Of a stretch of DNA of 64,000 bases, positions 16,245 through 26,413 are shown piece after piece (the stretch's first letter is position 1; every line of letters starts with the position of its first letter). Where the stretch lies: contig DCFX01000061.1 of assembly GCA_002314445.1 (NCBI GenBank), positions 1-64,000 on the forward strand, read 5' to 3'. The notes under the pieces were generated by a model. The model did not search any database. It was given only the letters and a program-made list of their open reading frames with translations, and had not been told where the DNA came from. The translations under genes were made by a program, and so were the position numbers. This DNA is from Treponema sp. UBA1793. GTDB taxonomy: Bacteria > Spirochaetota > Spirochaetia > Treponematales > Treponemataceae.

Positions 16245-18077
16245 TCAGTTATCCTCTTCCTTTTCGGTAACCTGAATATGCAGTTCAGTAAGCTGATTTT
16301 CGTCTGCAGGAACCGAAGGGCAGCCGTCCATCGGGCACTGAGCGAGATTGTTCTTGGGGAATGCGATGACTTCCTTGATGGAATCCTCATGGCACATAAG
16401 CATGAGCAGGCGGTCAAGACCCGGAGCTATACCGCCGTGCGGCGGTGCACCATAGGCGAACGCTTCTGTAAGGAAGCCGAACGCCTTTTGGGCGCGTTCT
16501 TCGCTGTAACCTACGATTCTGAATATACGTTTCTGCAGTTCAGGGTCATTAATACGCATTGAACCTGAGGCAATTTCATATCCGTTCATAACAAGGTCAT
16601 ACAAATCCCCCTTGACGCTTTCAGGATCGGACTCAAGGGTCGGCCAGTACTGTTTCTGGGGAAGGGTGAACATATGATGTTCTGTTTCCCACTTATTTTC
16701 ATCTTCATTCCATGCAAAATACGGAAAATCGATAATCCAGGCAAAATGGAATTCGTCAGGGTTGGCCAGTTTCAGATCTTTACCGAGTTTTGTACGGACA
16801 GCACCCAGAGACCAGCATGCAACCTTTCGCTTAGGATCGGCAACAACAAGAATAAGGTCGCCCTGCTTTGCACCGAGGTTACCACACACATCTGCGTCTC
16901 TGCCTGCAAAGAACTTGCTGATACCGCCTTCCAGCTTTCCACCGTCGGTTACTTTCATCCAGGCAAGGCCCTTTGCTTTATAAATTTTTGCCGATTCCTC
17001 AAGTTCTTCTATCATTTTGCGGCTGTATTTTTCCGCAGCACCGGGAACGACGAGCGCACGGACAGCACCCGTTCTGCGGCCCATTGAATTTACAGCAGCC
17101 AGTGCTGCCTTAAACGCTGCGAAATCAGAAATTTCGGCCATAAAGGACGCATCCTGCATTTTCAATCCGAAACGGAGATCCGGCTTGTCGGTACCGTACC
17201 AGTCGATTGCATCGTCGTACGCAATACGGTCAAAATGTTCCGGCAGCTGATAATTGATTGTCGTACTGAAAATATGATTCATGAGCCCTTCCGTCGTAGT
17301 AAGGACTTCGTCGCGGTTCGTAAAGCTCAACTCAATATCAATCTGGGTAAATTCCGGCTGACGGTCGCCGCGCGCATCCTCGTCGCGGTAGCAACGTGCA
17401 ATCTGGAAGTATTTGTCAAAGCCGGAAACCATGAGAAGCTGCTTATAGAGCTGCGGACTTTGAGGCAGAGAATAGAATTTTCCGGGGTGTACGCGCGACG
17501 GTACGAGATAGTCTCGGGCACCTTCCGGAGTCGATTTTACGAATGTAGGTGTTTCAATTTCGTAGAATCCTTTACCGCAGAGAAAGTTACGTGTCGCGAG
17601 CATGACAGCAGAGCGCAGAGCGATGTTATGCTGCATCGGAGCCCGCCGGAGATCAAGATAGCGGTAACGCAGGCGGAGATCTTCATTAGGAAGAACGACA
17701 GTGCCGTCTTTCTGACGTACTTCATCAATCGCAAACGGAAGAGGCTTCGACGTTGTAAATATTTCGATGTCGTCAGCAGTTACTTCAACCTCTCCTGTAG
17801 GCATATCCTTATTTACATCTTTATCTTCACGAACAGCCACCTTTCCCTCTACTGCAATACAGTATTCGCTTTTAAGGGAAGCTGCAGTCTTTCCGACAAT
17901 GTCGCTTACGTCGGTTCCAACCAGTACTTGGGTGATGCCGTAGCGGTCGCGCAGGCTTATAAAGAATATACCGCCAAGGTCTCTTGTGCGGTGAACCCAT
18001 CCGTTCAAAACAACAGTTTTACCAACATCACTCTTGCGGAGTTCTCCGCAGGTGACAGTACGTTTGCTAGATTTCAT
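16245..18077 (-). CDS. aspS: Aspartate-tRNA ligase
   Basis: 610 residues, the bacterial AspRS type: an OB-fold anticodon-binding domain (VVLNGWVHRTRDLGG), class II motif 2 (FQIARCYRDEDARGDRQPEFTQ region), the inserted GAD domain at about residues 290-410, and motif 3 (GIAPGLDRLLMLM). The start at 18077 matches the family N-terminus. No Shine-Dalgarno is visible and TAGAAT lies eight bases before the ATG, so this may also be a leaderless message. Whether it is discriminating or charges tRNA-Asn as well cannot be read here. Confidence 0.97.
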   Translation of the reverse strand: MKSSKRTVTCGELRKSDVGKTVVLNGWVHRTRDLGGIFFISLRDRYGITQVLVGTDVSDIVGKTAASLKSEYCIAVEGKVAVREDKDVNKDMPTGEVEVTADDIEIFTTSKPLPFAIDEVRQKDGTVVLPNEDLRLRYRYLDLRRAPMQHNIALRSAVMLATRNFLCGKGFYEIETPTFVKSTPEGARDYLVPSRVHPGKFYSLPQSPQLYKQLLMVSGFDKYFQIARCYRDEDARGDRQPEFTQIDIELSFTNRDEVLTTTEGLMNHIFSTTINYQLPEHFDRIAYDDAIDWYGTDKPDLRFGLKMQDASFMAEISDFAAFKAALAAVNSMGRRTGAVRALVVPGAAEKYSRKMIEELEESAKIYKAKGLAWMKVTDGGKLEGGISKFFAGRDADVCGNLGAKQGDLILVVADPKRKVACWSLGAVRTKLGKDLKLANPDEFHFAWIIDFPYFAWNEDENKWETEHHMFTLPQKQYWPTLESDPESVKGDLYDLVMNGYEIASGSMRINDPELQKRIFRIVGYSEERAQKAFGFLTEAFAYGAPPHGGIAPGLDRLLMLMCHEDSIKEVIAFPKNNLAQCPMDGCPSVPADENQLTELHIQVTEKEEDN

Positions 18078-18152
18078 AAACGTATATTCTACTGAAATAG
18101 CAGCACAATGTGAAGTGTACAGCAAAAAAACGTTTTTTCTGATGACTTGTTT

Positions 18153-19244
18153 TCAGTTATCCGGATTTTCCGGATCATCGTCTTCAGGTTCTTCGGGTTC
18201 CAATCCCAATTTCCGGCGGCGTTTCATCGTAAGAACTGCGCGGTTTGTAAAATGAATTACTGAAAAAAAGAATGTCATAAACGTGTACACGACAAGAAGA
18301 AGAATTGCGCCTTTCGACCTGCTCAGATACATTGCAAGGTATACAGCTACACATAACATAAACTGTATAAGCAGAAGCATATACATTGCCTGTTTCTTCG
18401 TATACCCCAGATTAAGCAGCTTATGATGCAGATGGGCACGGTCGGGACTCATAATGGGACGTCTGTCACGAAGTCGCCGCCAGATTGCCGCTATCGTATC
18501 CATCATGGGAACGGCTACGAGTACGAGCATAATAAGAAATTTATTATATTCAAAGTTATCTGTAGAATAATACAAAGGAACGGCCGCAATCATAAATCCC
18601 ATAAACTGGCTGCCGTTATCTCCCATGAATATTTTTGCCGGCGGCCAGTTGTAAATCAGAAATCCCAGTATTGCAGCCGCCATAATGAAACACAGAGCTG
18701 CAGACGGATCTGCTATTGTGTAAAAAATTATGCCAAGAGCAAGGATCGTAAGGAATGACAATCCCCCGCACAGTCCGTCAAGCCCGTCGATAAGATTATA
18801 CGCATTGATTATGCCGATCATCCATCCGACAGAGAGAGGAATGCTTACCCATAAAGGGAGCACCCATTTGAATATCTGCTGAAAACGGAAGCCGCTGAAG
18901 ACGACTATGCAGGAAGCTGTAAGCTGTACGAAAAACTTGAGAATCGCAGGCATATCGAAAAGATCATCGATAAAGCCAAAACCGAAAATAAGCAGGCCTG
19001 CAATAAGGAGCGGAAGTATCTGCATAATCGGAATGCTCTTGAGAACAAGAGAATAAATAACAGCACTTACAAAAAAGGCTATAATGATCCCGACGCCGCC
19101 AAGCCGGGGAATGTTACCTGAATGAATTTTCCGTGCATTGACCGGATCATATAATTTATAATGTGCACATATTTTTATGACGACAGGAATAAGAGATACG
19201 CTTAATATAAAAGAAAGTGCAATTGAAAACCACATCGTAATCAT
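18153..19244 (-). CDS. Undecaprenyl-phosphate GlcNAc-1-phosphate transferase-like (WecA/MraY family)
   Basis: 363 residues with about ten or eleven membrane helices. It carries the family's ligand loops NAYNLIDGLDGLCGG and KIFMGDNGSQFMGF, and HLHHKLLNLGYTKKQA near the C-terminus (the HHHH-type motif of the WecA/TagO branch). It would load a sugar-1-phosphate on the lipid carrier at the cytoplasmic membrane to begin a cell-surface glycan. The tail is acidic (EPEEPEDDDPENPD). GTG at 19247 and ATG at 19244 are both possible starts. The next gene, divergent, makes GDP-mannose, which fits surface polysaccharide work. Confidence 0.88.
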   Translation of the reverse strand: MITMWFSIALSFILSVSLIPVVIKICAHYKLYDPVNARKIHSGNIPRLGGVGIIIAFFVSAVIYSLVLKSIPIMQILPLLIAGLLIFGFGFIDDLFDMPAILKFFVQLTASCIVVFSGFRFQQIFKWVLPLWVSIPLSVGWMIGIINAYNLIDGLDGLCGGLSFLTILALGIIFYTIADPSAALCFIMAAAILGFLIYNWPPAKIFMGDNGSQFMGFMIAAVPLYYSTDNFEYNKFLIMLVLVAVPMMDTIAAIWRRLRDRRPIMSPDRAHLHHKLLNLGYTKKQAMYMLLLIQFMLCVAVYLAMYLSRSKGAILLLVVYTFMTFFFSVIHFTNRAVLTMKRRRKLGLEPEEPEDDDPENPDN

Positions 19245-19498
19245 CACTATACTTTATAACATGCAAATTTGCAATTAGAAAAGCCGGGATATCATTTTCC
19301 AGGTGATAAACAGTTTTTATGTGATTTTGTGTACTATACAGAATCTGCAGCCTGTACTATCATAATAAGAATATGTGATTTTCAAGGGCTTAACCATTTT
19401 TTCTAAAGATAATCTTCTATAGTGACTGTAATAATACTTGTGGACAAATGAACCCGTTCGCTATAAAATGGGTACCTGATTTTCGGGGGTTATGATTT

Positions 19499-20548
19499 AT
19501 GCTTCCTGTTATTCTTTCCGGCGGATCAGGCACACGACTTTGGCCGCTTTCAACGCCTGACATACCCAAACAATTCCTTCCGCTTATGGATCCGGAACGT
19601 ACTATGATCCAGCAGACAATAAGCCGGCTTGACGGACTTGATTTTATGTCATCTCCGCTTGTAATCTGCAACGGGAAACATCTCCCGCTTGTACGGTCTC
19701 AGCTCAGAACCATAGGCAGGCTTAACCGGCCTGTCATGCTTGAACCGGCCGGACGAAATACTGCACCTGCAATTGCTGCAGCCGCTCTTTACTGTATTGA
19801 AAATGAAAAAGACGGTCTGATGCTTGTTCTTGCATCAGACCATACAATTCTTAACGTTCCAGCCTTCCAAAAAGCTGTAGAAGCCGCCCGCAACGCAGCT
19901 TCCCAAAATAAATACGCGCTGTTCGGTATTGTTCCCACAAGACCTGAAACAGGATATGGCTATATTGAAACAGAATCTGCGACGAACACCGGAGTTCTTC
20001 CTGTAAAAGCATTTAAGGAAAAACCCGATGCAGTTACTGCAGAGAAATATGCAGCGGCAAAAAATTATTTCTGGAACAGCGGTATGTTCGCCATTCCCGC
20101 CGGGTTGCTGTTACGGGAAATGGAAACAATGGAACCCGAAATGCTGGAGCATGTCAAAAATGCATATGCAAAGGCAGCACGCACGGACGAATCGATTAAA
20201 CTGGACAAAGAAAGTTTTGAACTGATAAACGGCAATTCAATTGATTACGCCGTCATGGAACATACAAAAAATGCCGTCGTTATTCCGCTCAATGCCGGAT
20301 GGAGCGATGTCGGCTCATGGGATATGGTTTGGGAGTTGTCGCAAAAAGACGAAAATGACAACGTTGCGAATAATGCAACATTCTGCAAAGACGCGTCCGG
20401 CAATATGATTCATACCGAAGACGGCAGAGCGGTCGCGCTGCTCGGTATAAAAGACTGCGTCATAATTGAATCAAAAGACGGATTACTAATTGCGGACAAA
20501 CAGTATGTACAGGAAGTAAAAAAGGCAGCAGAAAGCTTTCTGAAATAA
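19499..20548 (+). CDS. manC: Mannose-1-phosphate guanylyltransferase
   Basis: 349 residues, a single nucleotidyltransferase domain without the C-terminal isomerase half of the bifunctional enzymes. The signature LSGGSGTRLWPLS is at the N-terminus, with FKEKPD and the NSGMFAIPA loop in the middle. It makes GDP-mannose from GTP and mannose 1-phosphate in the cytoplasm. A run of five G residues serves as the ribosome-binding site. The region 19245-19498 upstream has no gene; a weak TTGTGG/TATAAA pair at 19439-19467 is possible. Confidence 0.92.
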   Translation: MLPVILSGGSGTRLWPLSTPDIPKQFLPLMDPERTMIQQTISRLDGLDFMSSPLVICNGKHLPLVRSQLRTIGRLNRPVMLEPAGRNTAPAIAAAALYCIENEKDGLMLVLASDHTILNVPAFQKAVEAARNAASQNKYALFGIVPTRPETGYGYIETESATNTGVLPVKAFKEKPDAVTAEKYAAAKNYFWNSGMFAIPAGLLLREMETMEPEMLEHVKNAYAKAARTDESIKLDKESFELINGNSIDYAVMEHTKNAVVIPLNAGWSDVGSWDMVWELSQKDENDNVANNATFCKDASGNMIHTEDGRAVALLGIKDCVIIESKDGLLIADKQYVQEVKKAAESFLK

Positions 20549-20566
20549 AACAGCTTGTTAGAAGCA

Positions 20567-20603
20567 CAAAAAAAGGTCTGCAACACGATGCAGGCCTTTT
20601 TTA
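20567..20603. terminator. Bidirectional terminator between manC and the NhaC-type gene
   Basis: A run of A, the stem GGtCTGCA/TGCAGgCC with a six-base loop and a run of T. It would serve both convergent genes. Confidence 0.85.
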
Positions 20604-20607
20604 TACA

Positions 20608-22224
20608 CTACTCGCTTTTCATCGATCTTGGTAAAAAAATCAATCCTGCTGCAAGGGCCGCTGCGAACGTAATCCATGCTATAAGCATATTCATAAAGAT
20701 ACCGCCGACAAAGAAACCGATGAGAGAGCAGACTGCAACAAAAACCGCATACGGCATCTGCGTTGCAACATGTTCAAGATGCGGACATCCCGCTCCCGTC
20801 GACGACAGAATCGTGGTATCAGAAATAGGTGATGCATGGTCGCCGAAAACTGCGCCGCCGACTACGGCCGCAATGCAGATCATGGAAACGTTTACAAGAG
20901 CCTCATTGTTAAGACCTTTTGCCTGCGCCAGACCGACGGCAATCGGCATGACAAGCGGAATCATTATGCCGAATGTTCCCCAGCTCGTACCTGTTGCAAA
21001 AGAAATGAGCGCAGACAGCGCAAAAACAATTGCCGGAATAAACATAAGCGGGAATCTTCCTTTTACTACCAGTTCGGAAAGATACACACCGAGCCCAAGC
21101 CCGCCGTCCGCCGGAGATGATTTTATAATACCTCCGATTGTCCATGCCATTGCAAGAATAATAAGAGCAGGAATCATGGATTTAATTCCGTCACGGAGAG
21201 CCTCACCGGCAGTACTCAGTTTCATAAGCCCGCGCAGCATGTAATAGATGTATGTCGCGACAATCGTGAAAATGATCGCATAAAAGAGTGCAACGGAAGC
21301 ATCCGTATTTTTAAACGCATCGCCAAGACTCATAGAATGGACAGCCTGGCCGAACGAAGTAATTGCCTTACCGTCGACGGAATTTTTCCATGTTGTAACA
21401 GGAAAAAAAACAAGGGCAGCAGCAATAAGGAACAAAATGGGAAAGAGCATATCAACAGGTTTTGCTTTTTCGTTCAAATTATCCTCTACTTCGCCGGAGA
21501 CCGGCCCATATTTTTCGTCGTTATACAGTTTTCCGCCGGTAAGGGCAAGCTGTTCGGATTTTTTCATAGGCCCAAAATCACGCCCTGTAACAATAAGCGA
21601 AAAAACGAGCACCAGCGTACCGAGCGCATACAGATTGTACGGAATCGAACGGATAAAGAATTCAAAGGGAGTCATTCCGAGAGAATCAAAGCCGGCTGAA
21701 CCTTTTACAATTGACATAACTGTAACGACCCAGCTGGAAACAGGTGCGATGATGCAGACTGGCGCCGCCGTCGAATCAAGTATGTATGCGAGCTTCGCAC
21801 GTGAGACTTTCGTTTTATCGCAGATAGGACGCATAATCGTTCCGACCGTAAGCGAGTTGAAATAATCATCGATAAAAATAATAATACCGAAAATAAACGA
21901 CATAAGCTGGGAGCCTTTGCGGGTTTTAAGCTTTGAAGAAGCCCAGCGGCCAAAAGCCCCTGCAGAACCGGTTCTGGACAGCATACCGACGAGACCGCCG
22001 AGTAACGCACAGAAAAGAAAAATACGGATGTTCCAGCCGTCCGCAAGAGAACCGGCAAGAGCATCCGCAAGATTCATAATTGCCAGTGCAGGATTACCGC
22101 CGGCAACAATAAGCGTTCCCGATAAAATTCCCAGGAACAATGATACGATAACGTCCTTTGTAACAAACGCGAGGACAATCGTCAGCAGAGGCGGGATAAT
22201 ACCCCACATTCCGAAACTTGTCAT
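20608..22224 (-). CDS. Na+/H+ antiporter of the NhaC family
   Basis: 538 residues with about twelve hydrophobic segments. Family landmarks include the IFIDDYFNSLTVGTIMRPI segment, VSRAKLAYILDSTAAPVC and, near the C-terminus, ATGTSWGTFGIMIPL followed by GDHASPISDTTILSS. It exchanges protons or an organic ion for sodium across the inner membrane; the NhaC family also includes malate/lactate and tyrosine antiporters, so the substrate is open. GGAGG precedes the ATG. Confidence 0.9.
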   Translation of the reverse strand: MTSFGMWGIIPPLLTIVLAFVTKDVIVSLFLGILSGTLIVAGGNPALAIMNLADALAGSLADGWNIRIFLFCALLGGLVGMLSRTGSAGAFGRWASSKLKTRKGSQLMSFIFGIIIFIDDYFNSLTVGTIMRPICDKTKVSRAKLAYILDSTAAPVCIIAPVSSWVVTVMSIVKGSAGFDSLGMTPFEFFIRSIPYNLYALGTLVLVFSLIVTGRDFGPMKKSEQLALTGGKLYNDEKYGPVSGEVEDNLNEKAKPVDMLFPILFLIAAALVFFPVTTWKNSVDGKAITSFGQAVHSMSLGDAFKNTDASVALFYAIIFTIVATYIYYMLRGLMKLSTAGEALRDGIKSMIPALIILAMAWTIGGIIKSSPADGGLGLGVYLSELVVKGRFPLMFIPAIVFALSALISFATGTSWGTFGIMIPLVMPIAVGLAQAKGLNNEALVNVSMICIAAVVGGAVFGDHASPISDTTILSSTGAGCPHLEHVATQMPYAVFVAVCSLIGFFVGGIFMNMLIAWITFAAALAAGLIFLPRSMKSE

Positions 22225-22304
22225 TTTAAAAAAAAGCCTCCATACATAAGCAGTAGGCTCCTATTTTATCATGGAAAGCTTTCTTTGAGAATCTTTTTTT
22301 TCTT

Positions 22305-23444
22305 TTATGATTCAAGTTTCATGTCACCGTCCTTTATCAGCCCGCGCTTCCGCATAAAAACGTAAATGACGTACGAAAGGATTCCCGGCAGGATAAAATC
22401 AATAATAACTATTTTAGCAATAACAAGAACAGCGCTCTCTGTACCGGCCATAGCCTGATACGTCATTATCTGACCGACGAGTCCGCTTGTTCCCATTCCT
22501 GCTCCGGCAGGGAGCGTTTTCATCTTAAACAGGCACGAAGCAATCGGGCCTGTTATGGCTGAAGCAAGCGTCGGCGGAATCCATATAAGAGGATTTTTGC
22601 AGATGTTCGGAATCTGAAGCATTGACGTGCCGATTCCCTGTGCAAAAAAACCGTTAAAACCGTTATCTCTGAAACTTATAACCGCAAAACCTATCATCTG
22701 CGCGCTGCATCCGGCGGTCGACGCGCCTCCGGCGATTCCCGTCATACCCAGAATGATTGCGATTGCCGCAGAACTGATGGGAAGCGTAAGAATCATTCCC
22801 ATAACGACCGCAAGCACAATCCCCATCCAGAACGGCTGCAGTTCCGTAGCCTTCTGGATTCCCGCACCGAGCGCGGACGAACCGGCGGCAAGAGCCGGAC
22901 CGAGCAGAACGGCAGCGATGCATCCTGAAAGCACCGTAACTGCCGGTACGACGATAATATCCACTTTCGTTTTTCCCGCAACGAGCCGCCCCAGTTCCGC
23001 ACCTGCGAGAGCCGCGACAAATGCGCTCAGCGGATCGCCGGGACCGGCCATAAGGACAGCACCGCTTTCTGCAATGAAAGCAGTCGATTTGCATGCAACG
23101 GCGGCAATAAATTTCGTCGAATAAGCGCCGACTGTTCCGGTAAGAAGGCTTCCGTAAATTGCAAGCTTGGGTGAGCCGAGCGAATGCGCAACACCGGCTG
23201 CTATACCTGCGCCTGTCAAAACAGTGAGCAGCTGGCCGATGCATACCATGAATCTTCCGGTATACACGAGTGCAGCATGTACGCGGGTACAAGTATATGC
23301 ACCGTCGACAATATTCAGCGAATCGGCAGCGGGAAAAAATCCGCCTATCTGCTTTATAATCAGACCGATGATGAGCGTCGAAAAAAGACCGAGCGCCATA
23401 CCGCCGAATGCATCGACAAAATACCTCTTAAAGTATTTGTTCAT
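22305..23444 (-). CDS. PTS EIIC-type membrane transporter (PTS_EIIC_2 family), orphan
   Basis: 379 residues with around nine or ten membrane spans, matching the PTS_EIIC_2 family by its glycine- and alanine-rich repeats (GKTKVDIIVVPAVT, ISSAAIAIILGMTGIAGGA, CSAQMIGFAVISFRDNG). The start at 23444 is chosen because GGAGG lies five bases before it. No EIIA or EIIB gene is present in the window, so phosphotransfer is doubtful and it may act as a facilitator. The NhaC-type gene follows after 80 bases on the same strand. Confidence 0.8.
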   Translation of the reverse strand: MNKYFKRYFVDAFGGMALGLFSTLIIGLIIKQIGGFFPAADSLNIVDGAYTCTRVHAALVYTGRFMVCIGQLLTVLTGAGIAAGVAHSLGSPKLAIYGSLLTGTVGAYSTKFIAAVACKSTAFIAESGAVLMAGPGDPLSAFVAALAGAELGRLVAGKTKVDIIVVPAVTVLSGCIAAVLLGPALAAGSSALGAGIQKATELQPFWMGIVLAVVMGMILTLPISSAAIAIILGMTGIAGGASTAGCSAQMIGFAVISFRDNGFNGFFAQGIGTSMLQIPNICKNPLIWIPPTLASAITGPIASCLFKMKTLPAGAGMGTSGLVGQIMTYQAMAGTESAVLVIAKIVIIDFILPGILSYVIYVFMRKRGLIKDGDMKLES

Positions 23445-23672
23445 AGCAACCTCCATTTTGGAAACGAGAGAATGATAAAATGTATCGGGTTGATATACTT
23501 GTTGATGCTGATACGCAAGGTGCCGTAGCACAATGGTAATGCCGTTCCAAAATGGATTCAGCAGTGGGTCATCACAAACGTAACATCGATGATGCATGCA
23601 CTATAGCAAAACTGCAGAGGAAAATCAACCGGGCTGCAGGTTCCGGCAAGGCTGTTCCTTATTTATTTCTGT

Positions 23673-23681
23673 TGATATAAT
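23673..23681 (+). promoter_or_regulatory. Extended -10 promoter in front of the GNAT-Nudix gene
   Basis: TG-a-TATAAT, an extended -10, with no clear -35. It ends seven bases before the ATG at 23689, so the transcript would begin at or next to the start codon. No Shine-Dalgarno sequence. The rest of 23445-23672 holds nothing I can assign. Confidence 0.5.
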
Positions 23682-23688
23682 TCCCCGT

Positions 23689-24795
23689 ATGATAAACGAA
23701 GATTATACATTCCGTCCAGCGGCAGAAGAAGATACCGCTGCGCTGCTTGAAATATATGCACCGTATGTCATCAACACCGCGGTATCTTTTGAGTATGATG
23801 TTCCTTCACCTGAAGAATTCCGCTCCCGGATACACACTACACTCAGGTACTATCCCTATATTGTTGCGGTAAACAGGAACGGCAGAATCGACGGATATGT
23901 GTATGCGTCTCAGTTTCACGCACGAAGGGCGTATGAACACTGTGCGGAACTTTCAATATATCTACGGGAATCATGCAGGGGCATGGGACTGGGAACGGCG
24001 TTATATGAACAGATAGAGGAAAAACTCAGGCAGCAGGGAATTCTGAATATATACGCCTGTATTGCTTCAACACCGCGGACAAATGACAGCCATCTGACAA
24101 ATACAAGCCCGCTTTTTCACGCAAAATGCGGATTCAAAACTGTCGCCCGTTTTACCGGATGCGGCTGCAAGTTCGGCCAGTGGTATGACATGATTTACAT
24201 GGAAAAAATCATCGGCACGAACCCAACCGAAACGGTACTGCCGCCGGCAGAACCCGAAAAATGGGACATTTACGATGTAAACAGGCAGCCTTCAGGGCGT
24301 ACGATGCTCCGCGGTTCCATGAACAGCCCGGGAGATTACCACATTGTCGTGCACGTGTGCATTTTCGGAAGGGACGGACGTATGCTCATTCAACAGCGCG
24401 CTCACGACAAAGCAGGCTGGCCGGACAAATGGGACTTTACAATCGGCGGGCATGTTGTTGCGGGAGAGACAAGCCGGCAGGGAGCGGAACGGGAACTCCG
24501 TGAAGAGCTGGGGATTGAACTCGTCCTTACCGAAGCTCCTTACTTCACCATAACATTCTCCGACGGGTTCGACGATTATTATCTTATCGAAAAAGACGTC
24601 AGCCCTGATGCTGTTACGCTGCAGAAAGAAGAAGTTCAGAAAGTAAAATATGCGTCAAAAGAAGAAATCAAAAAAATGATTTCGGACGGTTCTTTTATAG
24701 ACTACCACGACGGACTTGTCGACTTACTATACGCAATGAAAGTATGCAGAGGAGCACATGCGTCAAGCGGCACAGAGGAAGCGCAAAAAACATAA
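23689..24795 (+). CDS. Fusion of a GNAT acetyltransferase with a Nudix hydrolase
   Basis: 368 residues. Residues 1-175 are a phosphinothricin-acetyltransferase-like GNAT domain (VSFEYDVPSPEEFRSRI, acetyl-CoA loop RESCRGMGLGTALYEQI). After a short proline-rich linker, residues about 195-350 are a Nudix domain of the IDI/YfcD-like type, with a complete Nudix box from G254 to E277 (GHVVAG-E, then RELREELGI). The N-terminal half would acetylate a small amine or amino-acid analogue; the C-terminal half would hydrolyse a nucleoside-diphosphate-linked compound. The fusion is continuous with no stop or frameshift visible. Confidence 0.85.
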   Translation: MINEDYTFRPAAEEDTAALLEIYAPYVINTAVSFEYDVPSPEEFRSRIHTTLRYYPYIVAVNRNGRIDGYVYASQFHARRAYEHCAELSIYLRESCRGMGLGTALYEQIEEKLRQQGILNIYACIASTPRTNDSHLTNTSPLFHAKCGFKTVARFTGCGCKFGQWYDMIYMEKIIGTNPTETVLPPAEPEKWDIYDVNRQPSGRTMLRGSMNSPGDYHIVVHVCIFGRDGRMLIQQRAHDKAGWPDKWDFTIGGHVVAGETSRQGAERELREELGIELVLTEAPYFTITFSDGFDDYYLIEKDVSPDAVTLQKEEVQKVKYASKEEIKKMISDGSFIDYHDGLVDLLYAMKVCRGAHASSGTEEAQKT

Positions 24796-24816
24796 ATATG
24801 ATAAAATGATACAGGT

Positions 24817-25716
24817 ATGTACAAACAGTTTCGTATTTTTTATTCTGCAGTTGTTGTTCTATTCATTTCGCTAAGTCTCTCCGCCCAGCCCGTGCAGACC
24901 GCAGTATCTGCCTCCGATCCGTACGGAATTGATTTTTCAAAAATCACGGGACGCCCGGCACTCGTTTCCGAATACCGCGGAGAGGATCTGGACTCGCTTG
25001 TACTGCACAGCTCAAACAACTATGACAAAGGGCGGCTTACATCAACGCAACTGTATGACGACAACGGAAGCCTGAAGACAACAACCCGCTACACCTACAC
25101 AGAACGCGGATATCCTGCCGGAATAGAAGGTTTTGATGCAGGAGGTATGCGCCTCTGGAAATATGTATACACATACGACAGGTTCGGAAGACAAACAGAA
25201 GAATCATCTTTCACCGGAACAAGCACGCTCGAGTGGAAAGCTGTATCGTCATATAATTCCGCAGGACAACTCACGACCCGCATTACATATGATGATAAAG
25301 ATGTCATCACGCTCAGAGAATCATTCAAATACAACGACCGCAATTTTATGTATGCAGATATAACACAGTACCCCGACGGCAAAATTCTCAAGCGTATCAT
25401 TTACACATATACAGCCGGCGGACACATTGCGTTTGAAGACCATTACAACAACGCCGGTTTTTATGAACAGGTCGGTTACTCATACACCGACGACGGAAAC
25501 ATAATAAGTTTTTCTTCCGTCGACAAAAAAGGCAGACTGAAAAGCAGAACAACTCTGCAGTACGGGCCCGGAGGGAAAATAGAAAACGAAAAAATATACG
25601 ACGAAGCTCAAAAGCTTTCCGCGAATATCACCTATATCTACGACAGCCGGGGAAACTGGATATGGAAATACGACGGAAAGATGTACACGATTCGGAAAAT
25701 AATTTACGGAGAATAA
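24817..25716 (+). CDS. Secreted YD/Rhs-like repeat protein
   Basis: 299 residues with a signal peptide ending at LSLSAQP. The body consists of short beta repeats of the YD type (YTYTERGYP, YDRFGRQTEE, YNSAGQLTTR, YTAGGHIAFEDHY, YTDDGNIISFS, YDSRGNWIWKY), each with the Y-x-D/N-x-x-G pattern. There is no toxin domain. It lies 21 bases after the GNAT-Nudix gene and directly before the response regulator, so it may be the extracytoplasmic partner of that two-component system or its target. Function unknown. Confidence 0.7.
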   Translation: MYKQFRIFYSAVVVLFISLSLSAQPVQTAVSASDPYGIDFSKITGRPALVSEYRGEDLDSLVLHSSNNYDKGRLTSTQLYDDNGSLKTTTRYTYTERGYPAGIEGFDAGGMRLWKYVYTYDRFGRQTEESSFTGTSTLEWKAVSSYNSAGQLTTRITYDDKDVITLRESFKYNDRNFMYADITQYPDGKILKRIIYTYTAGGHIAFEDHYNNAGFYEQVGYSYTDDGNIISFSSVDKKGRLKSRTTLQYGPGGKIENEKIYDEAQKLSANITYIYDSRGNWIWKYDGKMYTIRKIIYGE

Positions 25717-25717
25717 T

Positions 25718-26413
25718 ATGGCTTGCATACTGCTCGTTGAAGACAATCAATTGATAACAGAAGCTGTCTCAGGCTATCTGCAGGTCGAAGGCTATCAGAC
25801 AGTCGTGTTCGGTAAGACTGCGGGAGTACTCGATCTTATCAAACGCGGGACAATAGATCTTGCCATACTCGACATCATGCTTCCGGACGGAAACGGTTTC
25901 GTTCTCGCGAAGGACATCAGAAAAATTTCAAATCTGCCGATTATTTTTCTTACTGCGAAAGATTCCGAGTCGGATCGTATTCTCGGATTTGAAACGGGGG
26001 CGGATGACTACGTATGCAAGCCGTTCTCAACAAAAGAGCTCGTATTGCGCGTACAGGTGCTGCTCAAACGGACTGGCGTAATCGGAAATACATCGTCGGA
26101 AAGCAGGCAGATATGGTTGCTGGGCAAAGATGTTATGGAAATAGACAATGACAAGCACACGCTTTTTATCAACGATAGTGAAGTATATCTGACAGGAGCC
26201 GAATGGAAACTCCTGCTCTATCTGTCCGGAGCCCCGAATCAGGTCATATCGCGGGAAAAACTGCTCACGGAATGTCTTGATTATTATTTTGAAGGGTCAG
26301 AGAGGACTATAGACACGCACATTGCAAATCTCCGTACAAAACTCGGCAACGGCGACTGGATCGGCACGGTACGGGGGTTCGGTTACCGGTTCAATGGTGA
26401 GAGCAGAATATGA
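25718..26413 (+). CDS. OmpR/PhoB-family response regulator
   Basis: 231 residues. The receiver domain has the acidic site (D9), the phospho-acceptor D52 in AILDIMLPDG, T79 and K101. The C-terminal winged helix contains TIDTHIANLRTKLG and the closing VRGFGYRF. The start codon follows GGAG one base after the previous gene's stop. It overlaps the kinase gene by four bases, so they are a pair. Confidence 0.94.
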   Translation: MACILLVEDNQLITEAVSGYLQVEGYQTVVFGKTAGVLDLIKRGTIDLAILDIMLPDGNGFVLAKDIRKISNLPIIFLTAKDSESDRILGFETGADDYVCKPFSTKELVLRVQVLLKRTGVIGNTSSESRQIWLLGKDVMEIDNDKHTLFINDSEVYLTGAEWKLLLYLSGAPNQVISREKLLTECLDYYFEGSERTIDTHIANLRTKLGNGDWIGTVRGFGYRFNGESRI

